Positions 18,625 to 25,943 of a DNA stretch of 64,000 nt are shown one piece after another; positions within the stretch are counted from its first letter, which is position 1; each line of letters starts with the position of its first letter. The notes under the pieces were generated by a model, which worked only from the letters and a program-made list of their open reading frames with translations, searched no databases and was not told the DNA's origin. A program made the position numbers and the translations under genes. The DNA is from Blastocatellia bacterium (GTDB lineage Bacteria > Acidobacteriota > Blastocatellia > RBC074): assembly GCA_016789725.1 (NCBI GenBank), contig JAEUQN010000005.1:1-64000 (forward strand), given 5' to 3'.

Positions 18625-19236
18625 TTAACGCGCCAGTTTTCGCATGGAGAGTTTCGTCAATTGCGAGAAGTTTGCGTCGGGGTTTTCCTGCATCGTTGCT
18701 TTCACTGCTTTTTCGGCGGCGGCGCGTTGGAAGCCTAAATTGACGAGCGCAGAAATGATGTCGTCGGCAATCGCGTTGGTGCTACCTGTGCCAGCGGCGA
18801 CGCGGAATTGTGCTTCTAATTCGGGCGATGAGAGTGCAGATAATTTGTCTTTCAATTCGACGATCAAGCGTTCGGCGGTTTTCTTGCCGACGCCGGGAAT
18901 GTTCACAAGTCGCGCGAGTTCGTTGTTGCGAATCGTAGGGATCAATTCGTCGGCGCTCATCCCAGACAAAATCGTGATCGCTAATTTGGGGCCGATGCCG
19001 GAGACGCTCAGCAGATGTAGAAACAGCTTTTTTTCCCGTTCGGTGCGGAAGCCGAAGAGTTGCAACGCGTCTTCGCGCACATGCGTGTGAATGCGTAGCG
19101 CGACCGGGCTGGATTCTTCGCCCAGATCATAAAAGGTCGAAAGCGGAATCGTGACTTCATAGCCGACACCACCAACATCCACGATAACGGAATTCGGTTG
19201 CTTGCTGAGCAGCGTCCCTGCGAGGTGAGCGATCAA
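18625..19236 (-). CDS. ruvA: Holliday junction DNA-binding protein RuvA
   Basis: Tetrameric junction-binding partner of RuvB. The N-terminal OB fold is IAHLAGTLLSKQPNSVIVDVGGVGYEV. The helix-hairpin-helix segments follow (FLHLLSVSGIGPKLAITILSG and LVNIPGVGKKTAERLIVELKDKL), then the C-terminal UBA-like domain III (ADDIISALVNLGFQRAAAEKAV). The start is a TTG at 19236, which gives the family N-terminus (L/M-I-A-H-L) and has AGGAGA seven bases upstream. A longer frame running back to 19368 passes through a 25-bp-arm hairpin and is rejected. Confidence 0.95.
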   Translation of the reverse strand: MIAHLAGTLLSKQPNSVIVDVGGVGYEVTIPLSTFYDLGEESSPVALRIHTHVREDALQLFGFRTEREKKLFLHLLSVSGIGPKLAITILSGMSADELIPTIRNNELARLVNIPGVGKKTAERLIVELKDKLSALSSPELEAQFRVAAGTGSTNAIADDIISALVNLGFQRAAAEKAVKATMQENPDANFSQLTKLSMRKLAR

Positions 19237-19253
19237 AGCACTTTCTCCTGCTG

Positions 19254-19327
19254 TACCGTAGACTGTCGAGTCTGCGGTGAGATTTGCAATTGCATAATTC
19301 TGCCGCAGGCTCGACAGCCTACGGTAC
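19254..19327. repeat. Long imperfect hairpin upstream of ruvA
   Basis: Arms of about 25 bases, with 23 of 25 positions complementary, begin GTACCGTAG and end CTACGGTAC around a 24-base spacer. The element lies immediately before the ruvA ribosome-binding site and is open in the ruvA frame, which makes an artificially long protein. REP-like; its role is unknown. Confidence 0.75.
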
Positions 19328-19430
19328 ATCGTTCGTGGAGTGTACGGGACGGCTGCAAGCAGTGTCAATTTGCTGCGAATTGACAGGGTTACGGACGCTG
19401 CGTTATCGTGACGGTGCGCTTGAATAAGCC

Positions 19431-19438
19431 TTGTGAAA
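19431..19438 (+). promoter_or_regulatory. Possible Rex operator half-site
   Basis: TTGTGAAA, the left half of the Rex operator consensus (TTGTGAA-spacer-TTCACAA), lies about 30 bases before the rex ATG. The right half is not recognisable, so this is only a weak hint of autoregulation. Confidence 0.25.
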
Positions 19439-19467
19439 TCGAAGAGTTATCCATACACGCTCTGACA

Positions 19468-20163
19468 ATGAAAACTGAGAAAATCTCCGAATTGACAACC
19501 AGTCGGCTTTCGCTTTACTTGCGCTGCCTCGACGAGTTGGCGAGCGAGGGTGTCGAGCGGATTTCCTCAAAGGCAATGGCAGAACAATTCGCGCTGCATT
19601 CGGCACAGATTCGCAAGGACCTCGCATATTTTGGTGAATTCGGTGTGCGCGGCGTCGGATATTCGGTCAGCGATTTACGCGAGCAGTTGCGACAGATTCT
19701 GGGGTTGAATACCGACCGCAATGTGGCGATTGTCGGCGCAGGCAATTTGGGCATCGCATTGGCAACGTATGGCGGCTTCAACAGCAATGGATTTCGGATG
19801 GTGGCGATTTTTGACAGCGACCCGAACAAGATTGGAACAAAAACGCGCGATGGTTTATGTGTGCAGGATGCGCGCGAATTGTCCGATTGCATTCAGCGCG
19901 AAAAGATTGACATAGTGGTTTTTGCGGTCCCCGCAGCAGCAGCGGAAAAATTGTTAGATCAAGTGACAGCAGCAGGAATCAAGGCCGTGCTCAACTTCGC
20001 GCCCGTGCGATTGCCTCCCAAACCTGGCGTCAAAATCAAACACGTAGATTTTGCGATCTCGCTCGAAAGCCTCTCTTACTTTTTAGCGCAGCCAAATTCT
20101 TCTGGGCAAACGACAACGGGGATGGGCGCAGATTTTCGGGATTTGTTGCGGAATGGAAAATAA
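19468..20163 (+). CDS. rex: Redox-sensing transcriptional repressor Rex
   Basis: Repressor that senses the NADH/NAD+ ratio and releases DNA when NADH binds. The N-terminal winged helix (ISSKAMAEQFALHSAQIRKDLAYFGEFGVRGVGY) is followed by the Rossmann domain with NVAIVGAGNLG, IFDSDPNKIG and VFAVPAAAAEKLLD. It ends with the swapped C-terminal helix HVDFAISLESLSYFLAQ. The ATG at 19468 gives the usual N-terminus (EKISELTTSRLSLYLRCL); a TTG/GTG extension to 19408 is rejected. It is the first gene of a plus-strand run with aldolase, microcompartment shell genes and nadE, consistent with redox control of that locus. Confidence 0.95.
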   Translation: MKTEKISELTTSRLSLYLRCLDELASEGVERISSKAMAEQFALHSAQIRKDLAYFGEFGVRGVGYSVSDLREQLRQILGLNTDRNVAIVGAGNLGIALATYGGFNSNGFRMVAIFDSDPNKIGTKTRDGLCVQDARELSDCIQREKIDIVVFAVPAAAAEKLLDQVTAAGIKAVLNFAPVRLPPKPGVKIKHVDFAISLESLSYFLAQPNSSGQTTTGMGADFRDLLRNGK

Positions 20164-20167
20164 ATAA

Positions 20168-20191
20168 AACAGTACCGCGAGCGGTACTGTT
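20168..20191. repeat. Perfect 11-bp palindromic hairpin rex-aldolase
   Basis: AACAGTACCGC and its exact complement flank a two-base centre (GA). It lies five bases after the rex stop and eleven bases before the aldolase ATG. It could be a dyad operator, a REP-like element or an attenuator; it does not match the Rex operator consensus. Confidence 0.7.
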
Positions 20192-20201
20192 CCCTTGAAT
20201 A

Positions 20202-20984
20202 ATGGACGAACAGAAAATCAAAGAACAAATCGTAGACATGGCGCGGCGCTGCTATGAGCGTGGCCACATTGTCGCGGGCGACGGCAATCTCAGCGTGCGC
20301 GTCGGGCCGAATCGCTGTATCGCTACGCCCTCTGCTGTCAGCAAAGGCTGGATGAAACCCGAAATGATGGTTGTCGTAGATTTGGACGGCAATCCGCTGG
20401 AACCATCCGCTTACAAAGTCTCGTCCGAATGGCCGATGCACCGCACAATTTACAAACATCGTCCTGACATTCACGCCGTTGTGCATTGCCATCCGCCGTA
20501 TGCGACGGCCTTTGCGGTTGCGGGACTTTCGCTCGACAAAGCAATTTTATCCGAAGTCGTCTTAACGCTGGGCTGTGTGCCGTTGACCGACTACGGAACG
20601 CCTTCGACGCGCGAATTGACGGATGCGATTGAGCCGTTTTTGCAATTTCACGACGCACTGTTGATGGCAAATCACGGCGCAGTCGCGTATGCTGACACGC
20701 TCGAAAAGGCGTTCAATAAACTCGAAACGCTCGAACACACGTGCAAGATCAGCGCAATCGCGCGGAGCTTAGGGAAAGAGAACACGATCCCAGATCGGGC
20801 GATTCCCAAACTGTTCGAGATTCGAGAACGCGCAGGCGTAATGCCTGTCGAAGCACGCACGGGACAGGCCTGTGGGATGGGAGACAGGGGGATGCAGAGA
20901 CAGGGAGATGGGGAGACAATTACGTTGACGCGCGAAGAATTGGTTGAGTTGTTATCGCAAACAGCGAGATTGATGAATTCATAA
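20202..20984 (+). CDS. Class II aldolase/adducin-family enzyme, probable microcompartment cargo
   Basis: Zinc-dependent aldolase of the fuculose-1-phosphate type, expected to split a deoxy-sugar phosphate to DHAP and an aldehyde. Zinc ligands are HCHPPYATAF (two His near residues 94-96) and MANHGAVAY (His near 155). The catalytic acid Glu is in SSEWPMHRTIY. The catalytic domain ends near residue 215. It is followed by a Gly/Arg/Gln/Asp-rich linker encoded by a purine-rich repeat (20876-20917) and by an amphipathic helix (TLTREELVELLSQTARLM). That layout resembles the encapsulation peptides of microcompartment cargo. Two shell genes follow directly. The true substrate is not provable here. Confidence 0.88.
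   Translation: MDEQKIKEQIVDMARRCYERGHIVAGDGNLSVRVGPNRCIATPSAVSKGWMKPEMMVVVDLDGNPLEPSAYKVSSEWPMHRTIYKHRPDIHAVVHCHPPYATAFAVAGLSLDKAILSEVVLTLGCVPLTDYGTPSTRELTDAIEPFLQFHDALLMANHGAVAYADTLEKAFNKLETLEHTCKISAIARSLGKENTIPDRAIPKLFEIRERAGVMPVEARTGQACGMGDRGMQRQGDGETITLTREELVELLSQTARLMNS
20876..20917 (+). repeat. Purine-rich tandem repeat inside the aldolase gene
   Basis: A run of GAGACAGGG and GAGATGGG units with an approximate 16-base period, repeated twice, sits in frame and encodes the MGDRGMQRQGDGE linker. It interrupts an otherwise normal codon pattern, suggesting a repeat expansion or insertion in the coding region. Confidence 0.7.
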
Positions 20985-20989
20985 CACTT

Positions 20990-21008
20990 GGCAGACGAGC
21001 CGTCTGCC
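20990..21008. repeat. Small palindromic hairpin before the BMC-H gene
   Basis: GGCAGACG, an AGC loop and CGTCTGCC form an eight-base perfect stem, five bases after the aldolase stop and about 18 bases before the BMC-H ATG. It may be a REP-like remnant or a local regulatory structure. Confidence 0.6.
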
Positions 21009-21026
21009 GTACATTGAGGAGAATCA

Positions 21027-21305
21027 ATGGAAGCACTTGGAATGATTGAAACCAAAGGCTTGGTTGCCACGATTGAAGCCGCCGACGCAATGGTCAAAGC
21101 GGCGAACGTCGTGTTGGTCGGCTACGAAAAAATCGGCGCAGGCTTTGTGACAGCGATTGTGCGCGGCGATGTTGCGGCGGTGAAAGCTGCGACCGATGCC
21201 GGAGCCGCTGCCGCCCGTCGTGTCGGTGAATTGGTCGGCGTCCACGTCATCCCGCGTCCGCACGGTTCGGTGGATGAAGTGATGCCGGTGGTGGTGAAAA
21301 AATAG
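21027..21305 (+). CDS. BMC-H microcompartment shell hexamer protein
   Basis: Single-domain bacterial microcompartment shell protein of the EutM/PduA/CcmK kind (Pfam BMC). It begins [27 protein letters not shown] and has the pore-loop segment [25 protein letters not shown], then [15 protein letters not shown]. Length 92 aa is canonical. Six copies form a hexagonal tile with a central pore at the KIGAG loop. AGGAG lies upstream. It is the only hexamer gene in the window and sits between the aldolase and the pentamer gene. Confidence 0.97.
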   Translation: MEALGMIETKGLVATIEAADAMVKAANVVLVGYEKIGAGFVTAIVRGDVAAVKAATDAGAAAARRVGELVGVHVIPRPHGSVDEVMPVVVKK

Positions 21306-21426
21306 TAGTCGGTAGACAGTAGACGGTAGACGGTAGAAAGAGTGCTACGTTTGCAACGTTCCTCAGAGAGAATCTGACGCAAAGTATTTTTCTACCGACT
21401 ACCGACTACCGACTACCGACTACCGA
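21303..21426. repeat. Heptad inverted repeat between BMC-H and BMC-P
   Basis: The left arm begins in the TAG stop of the BMC-H gene as GTAGTCG, GTAGACA, GTAGACG, GTAGACG, GTAG. The right arm, from 21392, is five copies of CTACCGA and ends five bases before the ATG of the BMC-P gene. The arms are separated by about 55 bases. The element replaces the expected ribosome-binding region. Confidence 0.85.
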
Positions 21427-21431
21427 TACTT

Positions 21432-21701
21432 ATGATTATCGGAAGAGTCATCGGCACAGTCGTCGCCACGCGCAAAGATGAACGGTTGCGTGGCAGCAAA
21501 TTGCTACTCGTGCGTCCGATCACGCTGAAAGGCGAAGACGAAAATAATTATCTGGTCGCGGTGGATACCGTTGGCGCAGGCGTGCGGGAACGCGTGTTGG
21601 TTGTTTCCGGCAGTAGCGCGCGCCTGGCTGAAGGAATGAAAGACCGCCCGGTGGATGCGGCGATTATCGGCATTATTGACACCGTTGAAGTCGTAGATTG
21701 A
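21432..21701 (+). CDS. BMC-P (EutN/CcmL) microcompartment shell vertex protein
   Basis: Pentamer-forming vertex protein that closes microcompartment shells. The OB-fold begins MIIGRVIGTVVATRKDERLRGSKLLLVRPI. AVDTVGAGVRERVLVVSGSSAR and the C-terminal VDAAIIGIIDTVEV complete the family pattern. Length 89 aa is normal. It lies just after a heptad hairpin, which may affect its translation, useful because few pentamers are needed per shell. With the BMC-H protein it gives the minimum set of tiles for a closed shell. Confidence 0.96.
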   Translation: MIIGRVIGTVVATRKDERLRGSKLLLVRPITLKGEDENNYLVAVDTVGAGVRERVLVVSGSSARLAEGMKDRPVDAAIIGIIDTVEVVD

Positions 21702-21756
21702 TTCATCCCCTATCCCCCGCGTATGGCTTCCATTGCCCCTTTTCTTTATCCGCTTT

Positions 21757-23490
21757 ATGACCACCATTCGTATTGCGCTCGCACAAATAAACCCCAGGAT
21801 GGGTGACTTTGCGGGCAACACGGCCAAAATCATCCACTCCATTGCGCAGGCTCGTCAGCAAGGCGCAGACATTGTTGCGCTGCCTGAACTTGCGATCACG
21901 GGTTATCCGCCCGAAGACTTGTTGCTCAAGCCGCAATTTATTTCTGCCAATCTGAAAGCGTTGGATGAAATTATTGCCGCTTCCAAAGGCATCACCGCAG
22001 TCATTGGCTTCGTAGACAAAACGACCGACATTCACAACGCCGCTGCCGTGATTCACGATGGCGAACTCAAGGGCGTATATCACAAAACGTATCTGCCGAA
22101 TTACGGTGTATTCGATGATTACCGATACTTCAAAGCGGGCGAGACTGCGCCGATTTTTCAATTGGGCGATGTGCTGTTCGGGGTCAACATTTGCGAAGAC
22201 ATCTGGTATCCCGGCGGCCCAACACAAGTCCAGGCTTTAGCGGGTGCGCAAATCATCATCAACATTTCCGCGTCGCCGTATCACTCCACCAAAGGCACCG
22301 ACCGCGAACGGATGCTCGCCACGCGCGCGGAAGACAATGCTGTCGCGCTTGCGTATGTAAATCTGGTTGGTGGGCAGGACGAATTGGTTTTTGATGGTGA
22401 CAGTTTGGTGTTCGATGAACGCGGACGAATGATGGCGCGCGGCAAAGTCTTTGAGGATGATTTGATTGTTGCGGACATCAACACTGAAAAAGTCTTCCGC
22501 GAACGATTGCACGATCCGCGTCGGCGGCAGGAACGCATTGATGTGGCGAACGAAGGAATGCGCGTTGAGAAGGTTGTGCTGACCGAAAGCTACGAAGCGA
22601 AATCGCGCGAGAAAATAATCTCAACTATCGCACCACGCGCCTCGAAAGCCGAAGAGGTGTACAAAGCACTCGTCCTCGGCACGCGCGATTACGTGCGCAA
22701 AAACGGTTTCGAGCGCGTCGTCATTGGTTTGTCGGGCGGCGTAGATTCGGCAATTGTTGCCTGCATTGCCGCAGACGCGCTCGGCGCAGACAAAGTGCGC
22801 TGCGTGTTTATGCCAACACGCTACTCCTCGAATGAAAGTGCGCGCGATGCTGAAGCGTTAGCGCGAAACCTCGGCATACATTACGACATAATCGCCATTG
22901 AAGATACATTCAAGCAATATCTGGAAATGCTTGCGCCCGTATTTGCAGGCACGGCGATGGGCGTTGCAGAGGAAAACATTCAGGCACGCATTCGCGGCAG
23001 CATCCTGATGGCGCTGTCGAATAAATTCGGCGCGCTGGTTTTGTCTACCGGCAACAAGAGCGAATCCAGCGTGGGCTATTGCACGTTGTACGGCGATATG
23101 TGCGGCGGCTTGACGGTCATCAAAGACGTGCCGAAGTTGTTGGTCTATGAACTTTGCCAATACGTCAACAGTCGTGATGGAAAGGAAGTGATTCCCGATT
23201 ACATCATCACGCGCCCGCCGTCTGCGGAGTTGCGTGACAATCAGAAAGATCAGGATTCGCTGCCGCCGTACGAAATCCTCGACGCGATTCTGGAAATGTA
23301 CGTCGAGCAGGATATGAGTATTGACGCAATGATTGTCGAAGGCTTCGACGAACAGACAGTGCGTTGGGTCGTACGCACGGTTGACATTAATGAATACAAA
23401 CGCCGTCAGGCCGCGCCCGGCATCAAGGTTACAACCCGCGCCTTTGGGCGTGATCGCCGGATGCCGATTACGAATGTCTATCGCGGGTAG
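21757..23490 (+). CDS. nadE: Glutamine-dependent NAD+ synthetase
   Basis: Last step of NAD+ synthesis: amidates deamido-NAD using ammonia from glutamine. The N-terminal nitrilase-like glutaminase domain (about 1-275) has the catalytic Glu in ALPELAITGYPPEDLL, the Lys in YHKTYLPNYGVFDD and the Cys in GVNICEDIWYPGG. The C-terminal synthetase domain has the ATP-binding LSGGVDSA and STGNKSE. 577 aa is typical of the fused form. The ATG at 21757 gives the family N-terminus (IRIALAQINPRMGDF). It follows the shell genes in the same direction. Confidence 0.97.
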   Translation: MTTIRIALAQINPRMGDFAGNTAKIIHSIAQARQQGADIVALPELAITGYPPEDLLLKPQFISANLKALDEIIAASKGITAVIGFVDKTTDIHNAAAVIHDGELKGVYHKTYLPNYGVFDDYRYFKAGETAPIFQLGDVLFGVNICEDIWYPGGPTQVQALAGAQIIINISASPYHSTKGTDRERMLATRAEDNAVALAYVNLVGGQDELVFDGDSLVFDERGRMMARGKVFEDDLIVADINTEKVFRERLHDPRRRQERIDVANEGMRVEKVVLTESYEAKSREKIISTIAPRASKAEEVYKALVLGTRDYVRKNGFERVVIGLSGGVDSAIVACIAADALGADKVRCVFMPTRYSSNESARDAEALARNLGIHYDIIAIEDTFKQYLEMLAPVFAGTAMGVAEENIQARIRGSILMALSNKFGALVLSTGNKSESSVGYCTLYGDMCGGLTVIKDVPKLLVYELCQYVNSRDGKEVIPDYIITRPPSAELRDNQKDQDSLPPYEILDAILEMYVEQDMSIDAMIVEGFDEQTVRWVVRTVDINEYKRRQAAPGIKVTTRAFGRDRRMPITNVYRG

Positions 23491-23550
23491 TCAGTAGACG
23501 GTAGACAGTAGACAGTAGGAAAGGCATTTTCTACCGACTACCGACTACCG
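23488..23550. repeat. Heptad inverted repeat between nadE and pgsA
   Basis: The TAG stop of nadE is part of the first unit. The left arm reads GTAGTCA, GTAGACG, GTAGACA, GTAGACA, GTAGGAA. The right arm is CTACCGA, CTACCGA, CTACCGG, ending eight bases before the pgsA ATG. It is the same unit as in the element between the two shell genes. Confidence 0.85.
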
Positions 23551-23558
23551 GCCACTCT

Positions 23559-24260
23559 ATGAATCTTCCGAATTCCCTAACCCTCCTTCGCATCTTCATC
23601 GCGCCATTGATGGTCGTGGTGTTGCTGACGAAGTTTTCGGAAAACTGGTTTGGGGTGCCGCAACATGTCGGCGCGGTAGTCTTGTTTTTGACAGCGGCAA
23701 TTACCGATTGGCTGGATGGATGGCTGGCGCGTAGACGCAAACAGGTTTCGCGGCTTGGCATTTTGCTTGATCCGATTGCGGATAAACTGCTGGTTTCGTC
23801 AGCCCTGATTTCATTGGTCGAAAATCGCCTTGCGCCTGCCTGGGCAGTAGTCATCATCATCGGACGCGAATTTGCCGTATCAGGCTTGCGCTCGATTGCG
23901 GCGGCAGAAGGCTGGGCGATTGCGGCTTCGACCGCTGGCAAATTCAAGATGGTCTCACAGGTTGTGGCGATTACGTTGTTAATGATGGCTTCGGTTTCCG
24001 GTGCGCCGCCAGTTGAAACCAAAGCATTTCCGATCATTGCTTTTTGGACTGTGCCGGAAATGGGCGTGGCGCTTTCCCATGTATTTGGCGAAGGCGCTGT
24101 GACAGCACAGGATATACGGATGATTCTGTATGGTTTGGGGCGCGCGATGCTTTGGGTGGTGGTGATTTCGTCGTGCTGGTCAATGTACGGGTACTTTTAT
24201 CAATTTTATTTGAACGCTCGCGAGAAGCTGGGAATTGAGAGGAAGGAAAAAATCGGATAG
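23559..24260 (+). CDS. pgsA: CDP-diacylglycerol-glycerol-3-phosphate phosphatidyltransferase
   Basis: Integral membrane CDP-alcohol phosphotransferase making phosphatidylglycerol-phosphate. The signature D-x2-D-G-x2-A-R-x8-G-x3-D-x3-D is intact in DWLDGWLARRRKQVSRLGILLDPIADKLL. Four to six hydrophobic segments are visible. The 233 aa protein is longer than many PgsA proteins because of an extra loop (APPVETKAFPIIAFWTVPEMG and the following 25 residues) between the last membrane segments. Confidence 0.92.
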   Translation: MNLPNSLTLLRIFIAPLMVVVLLTKFSENWFGVPQHVGAVVLFLTAAITDWLDGWLARRRKQVSRLGILLDPIADKLLVSSALISLVENRLAPAWAVVIIIGREFAVSGLRSIAAAEGWAIAASTAGKFKMVSQVVAITLLMMASVSGAPPVETKAFPIIAFWTVPEMGVALSHVFGEGAVTAQDIRMILYGLGRAMLWVVVISSCWSMYGYFYQFYLNAREKLGIERKEKIG

Positions 24261-24282
24261 CACATTTAGCCTAAGAAAATGA

Positions 24283-24322
24283 AAAGGACGGAAACTGTAA
24301 GTTTCCGTCCTTTGTTTTTTTA
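24283..24322 (+). terminator. Rho-independent terminator after pgsA
   Basis: A 14-base stem (AAAGGACGGAAACT and complement) with a three-base loop (GTA) is followed by TTTGTTTTTTT. It ends the rex-to-pgsA transcription unit and may also serve the convergent minus-strand gene. Confidence 0.93.
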
Positions 24323-24333
24323 GGGGAAGGGAA

Positions 24334-25335
24334 TTATCGCAACGCTTCGATATGGTCGCCTGTGTGGATTTCCTGGGTTGTGCGGGTCACGATGGCGGTC
24401 GCCGCCTTGCCTTCGACCGCGATTACGACTAATTCACCAACGATCTTTTGCGGGATTGCACCACGTGTGTTTTTAACCTGTTGTCGCGCTTCGTAGGGAT
24501 GCCCGCCGGAAAATTTGCCGCCTTTGAACTTATCACTTTCAAAGCCGCCACTTTGACGAACAACAATGTCATCGTCATTGGCATTGAAAAGATTAGCGTC
24601 ATCGGGTTTGTTACGAAAGATCGTGAATTTGTCGCCGACCTTCACCCCGTTTTCCGCCCCAAGATCAACATAGACGACATCGCGCGGGCCAATGTTTTCG
24701 CGCTGTTCGCGCTGTAAGACAATACGCCCGGGTTTTTGACCCGAAGTTGGTTGATAACGTGGGAGCGGCTCTCTGACATCTGTTTCCGGTGCGGTGCGTT
24801 CTTCAAAATTGACCAGCAAATCACCGAGTTGCACGTCATCACACGAAACCACAATTCGCGCGATGGCTGTTTGCCCCTGTACTTCTATCACGCGCAGAAC
24901 GCCTAACTCGCGTACGAATACGCCAAGGTCTTTGCCGCCGGTTCGTTGATACGGCGAGCGGAAGTTCCCCATTGGACGCGTAATCGAAAACAGCGTATCC
25001 GGGCGAATGTTTTGCGAGCGGCCCGCATTGATATAAACCACGTCCCCTTGTCCTAAGCGAGCAACTCGTTGCTCTTCTTCCGCGCCAATAATTTTAGCCA
25101 ACCCGGTCGGTTGCGTTGCTCGGATATACCCCGCACAATACAAATCCTTGCCCGTCGCTACACGTGGTGTGGCGACCCCTGGATGCGCAGGCTCTTTGGC
25201 GGATTCCGCCAATCGTAAGTTATTTGGCAACGGCGGAGTTTGAGCGAAGATGAAAGTTGAAAACAACGGCAGGCTCAACGCTGCAATGACAAAGAAATAT
25301 TCGGGAGAGATTAATCGGTAGGTACTTTCGCGCAC
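24334..25335 (-). CDS. Exported protein with two FlgT-C-like repeats
   Basis: Function unknown. A signal peptide ([20 protein letters not shown]) is followed by about 295 periplasmic residues containing two related blocks. The first reads [22 protein letters not shown], then [19 protein letters not shown] and VQLGDLL. The second reads [22 protein letters not shown], then [18 protein letters not shown] and IHTGDHIE. This spacing is reminiscent of the C-terminal domain of FlgT-like proteins, though no flagellar genes are present. The GTG at 25335 was chosen for the strong TGGAGG upstream; frames open to 25389 lack this. Its promoter region overlaps the divergent dtd leader. Confidence 0.65.
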   Translation of the reverse strand: MRESTYRLISPEYFFVIAALSLPLFSTFIFAQTPPLPNNLRLAESAKEPAHPGVATPRVATGKDLYCAGYIRATQPTGLAKIIGAEEEQRVARLGQGDVVYINAGRSQNIRPDTLFSITRPMGNFRSPYQRTGGKDLGVFVRELGVLRVIEVQGQTAIARIVVSCDDVQLGDLLVNFEERTAPETDVREPLPRYQPTSGQKPGRIVLQREQRENIGPRDVVYVDLGAENGVKVGDKFTIFRNKPDDANLFNANDDDIVVRQSGGFESDKFKGGKFSGGHPYEARQQVKNTRGAIPQKIVGELVVIAVEGKAATAIVTRTTQEIHTGDHIEALR

Positions 25336-25490
25336 AGTTCGTGTCCTCCAAAAAACTGCCATTAGCGAGGCTACTGCTGGCGCGTTCAATCAAGCGCATA
25401 CTGACAAACCACCCTGGCAAAGTCAAGAATCGTTTTTTGTCAGGTGACAGGATTGGGCAGCTTAAAAAAGCGGAAGGAGATAGGGGTTTT

Positions 25491-25943
25491 ATGCGAGCCA
25501 TTTTACAGCGCGTCACACACGGCCAAGTCACAATTGCCGGGCGCGCAACAGGCGCAATCAACGCTGGATTAGTAATTTTACTGGGCGTCGGCGGCGATGA
25601 CACGGCGGCTGACCTTGACCTGCTCGTCAACAAAATCGTGAACCTGCGAATCTTTTCCGATGCCGAGGGGAAATTCAATTTGTCGGCGTTGGATGTGAAG
25701 GCTGAATTATTGGTCGTTTCGCAATTCACCCTTTACGCCGATTGTCGCAAAGGCCGTCGTCCCAGTTTCACCGATGCTGCTCGCCCGGAGATTGCCGCGC
25801 CAATGTGCGACAAGTTTGTCGAGAAGTTGCGCGCGTTGGGCTGCAAAGTTGAAACGGGCGAATTTGGCGCGGACATGCTCGTTGAAATTCACAACTGCGG
25901 GCCGGTCACGATCTGGCTCGACACGACTACTCTGGCGAAGTGA
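25491..25943 (+). CDS. dtd: D-aminoacyl-tRNA deacylase
   Basis: Removes D-amino acids (and glycine from mischarged tRNA-Ala) to protect translation. It begins [15 protein letters not shown] and has the active-site [21 protein letters not shown] and the cross-subunit Gly-cisPro in [11 protein letters not shown]. The ATG at 25491 has AAGGAGAT upstream and gives the standard 150 aa, so the open extension to 25341 is rejected. Confidence 0.95.
   Translation: MRAILQRVTHGQVTIAGRATGAINAGLVILLGVGGDDTAADLDLLVNKIVNLRIFSDAEGKFNLSALDVKAELLVVSQFTLYADCRKGRRPSFTDAARPEIAAPMCDKFVEKLRALGCKVETGEFGADMLVEIHNCGPVTIWLDTTTLAK

Noticed and set aside
20161-20201. AACAGTACCGC dyad as a Rex operator
   Set aside because: It lacks TTGTGA/TCACAA and lies after, not before, rex. 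It is kept only as a hairpin.
21303-21431. CRISPR array at the heptad repeats
   Set aside because: Units are 7 bases without spacers of constant length, and the two arms are complementary rather than direct repeats; no cas genes are near.
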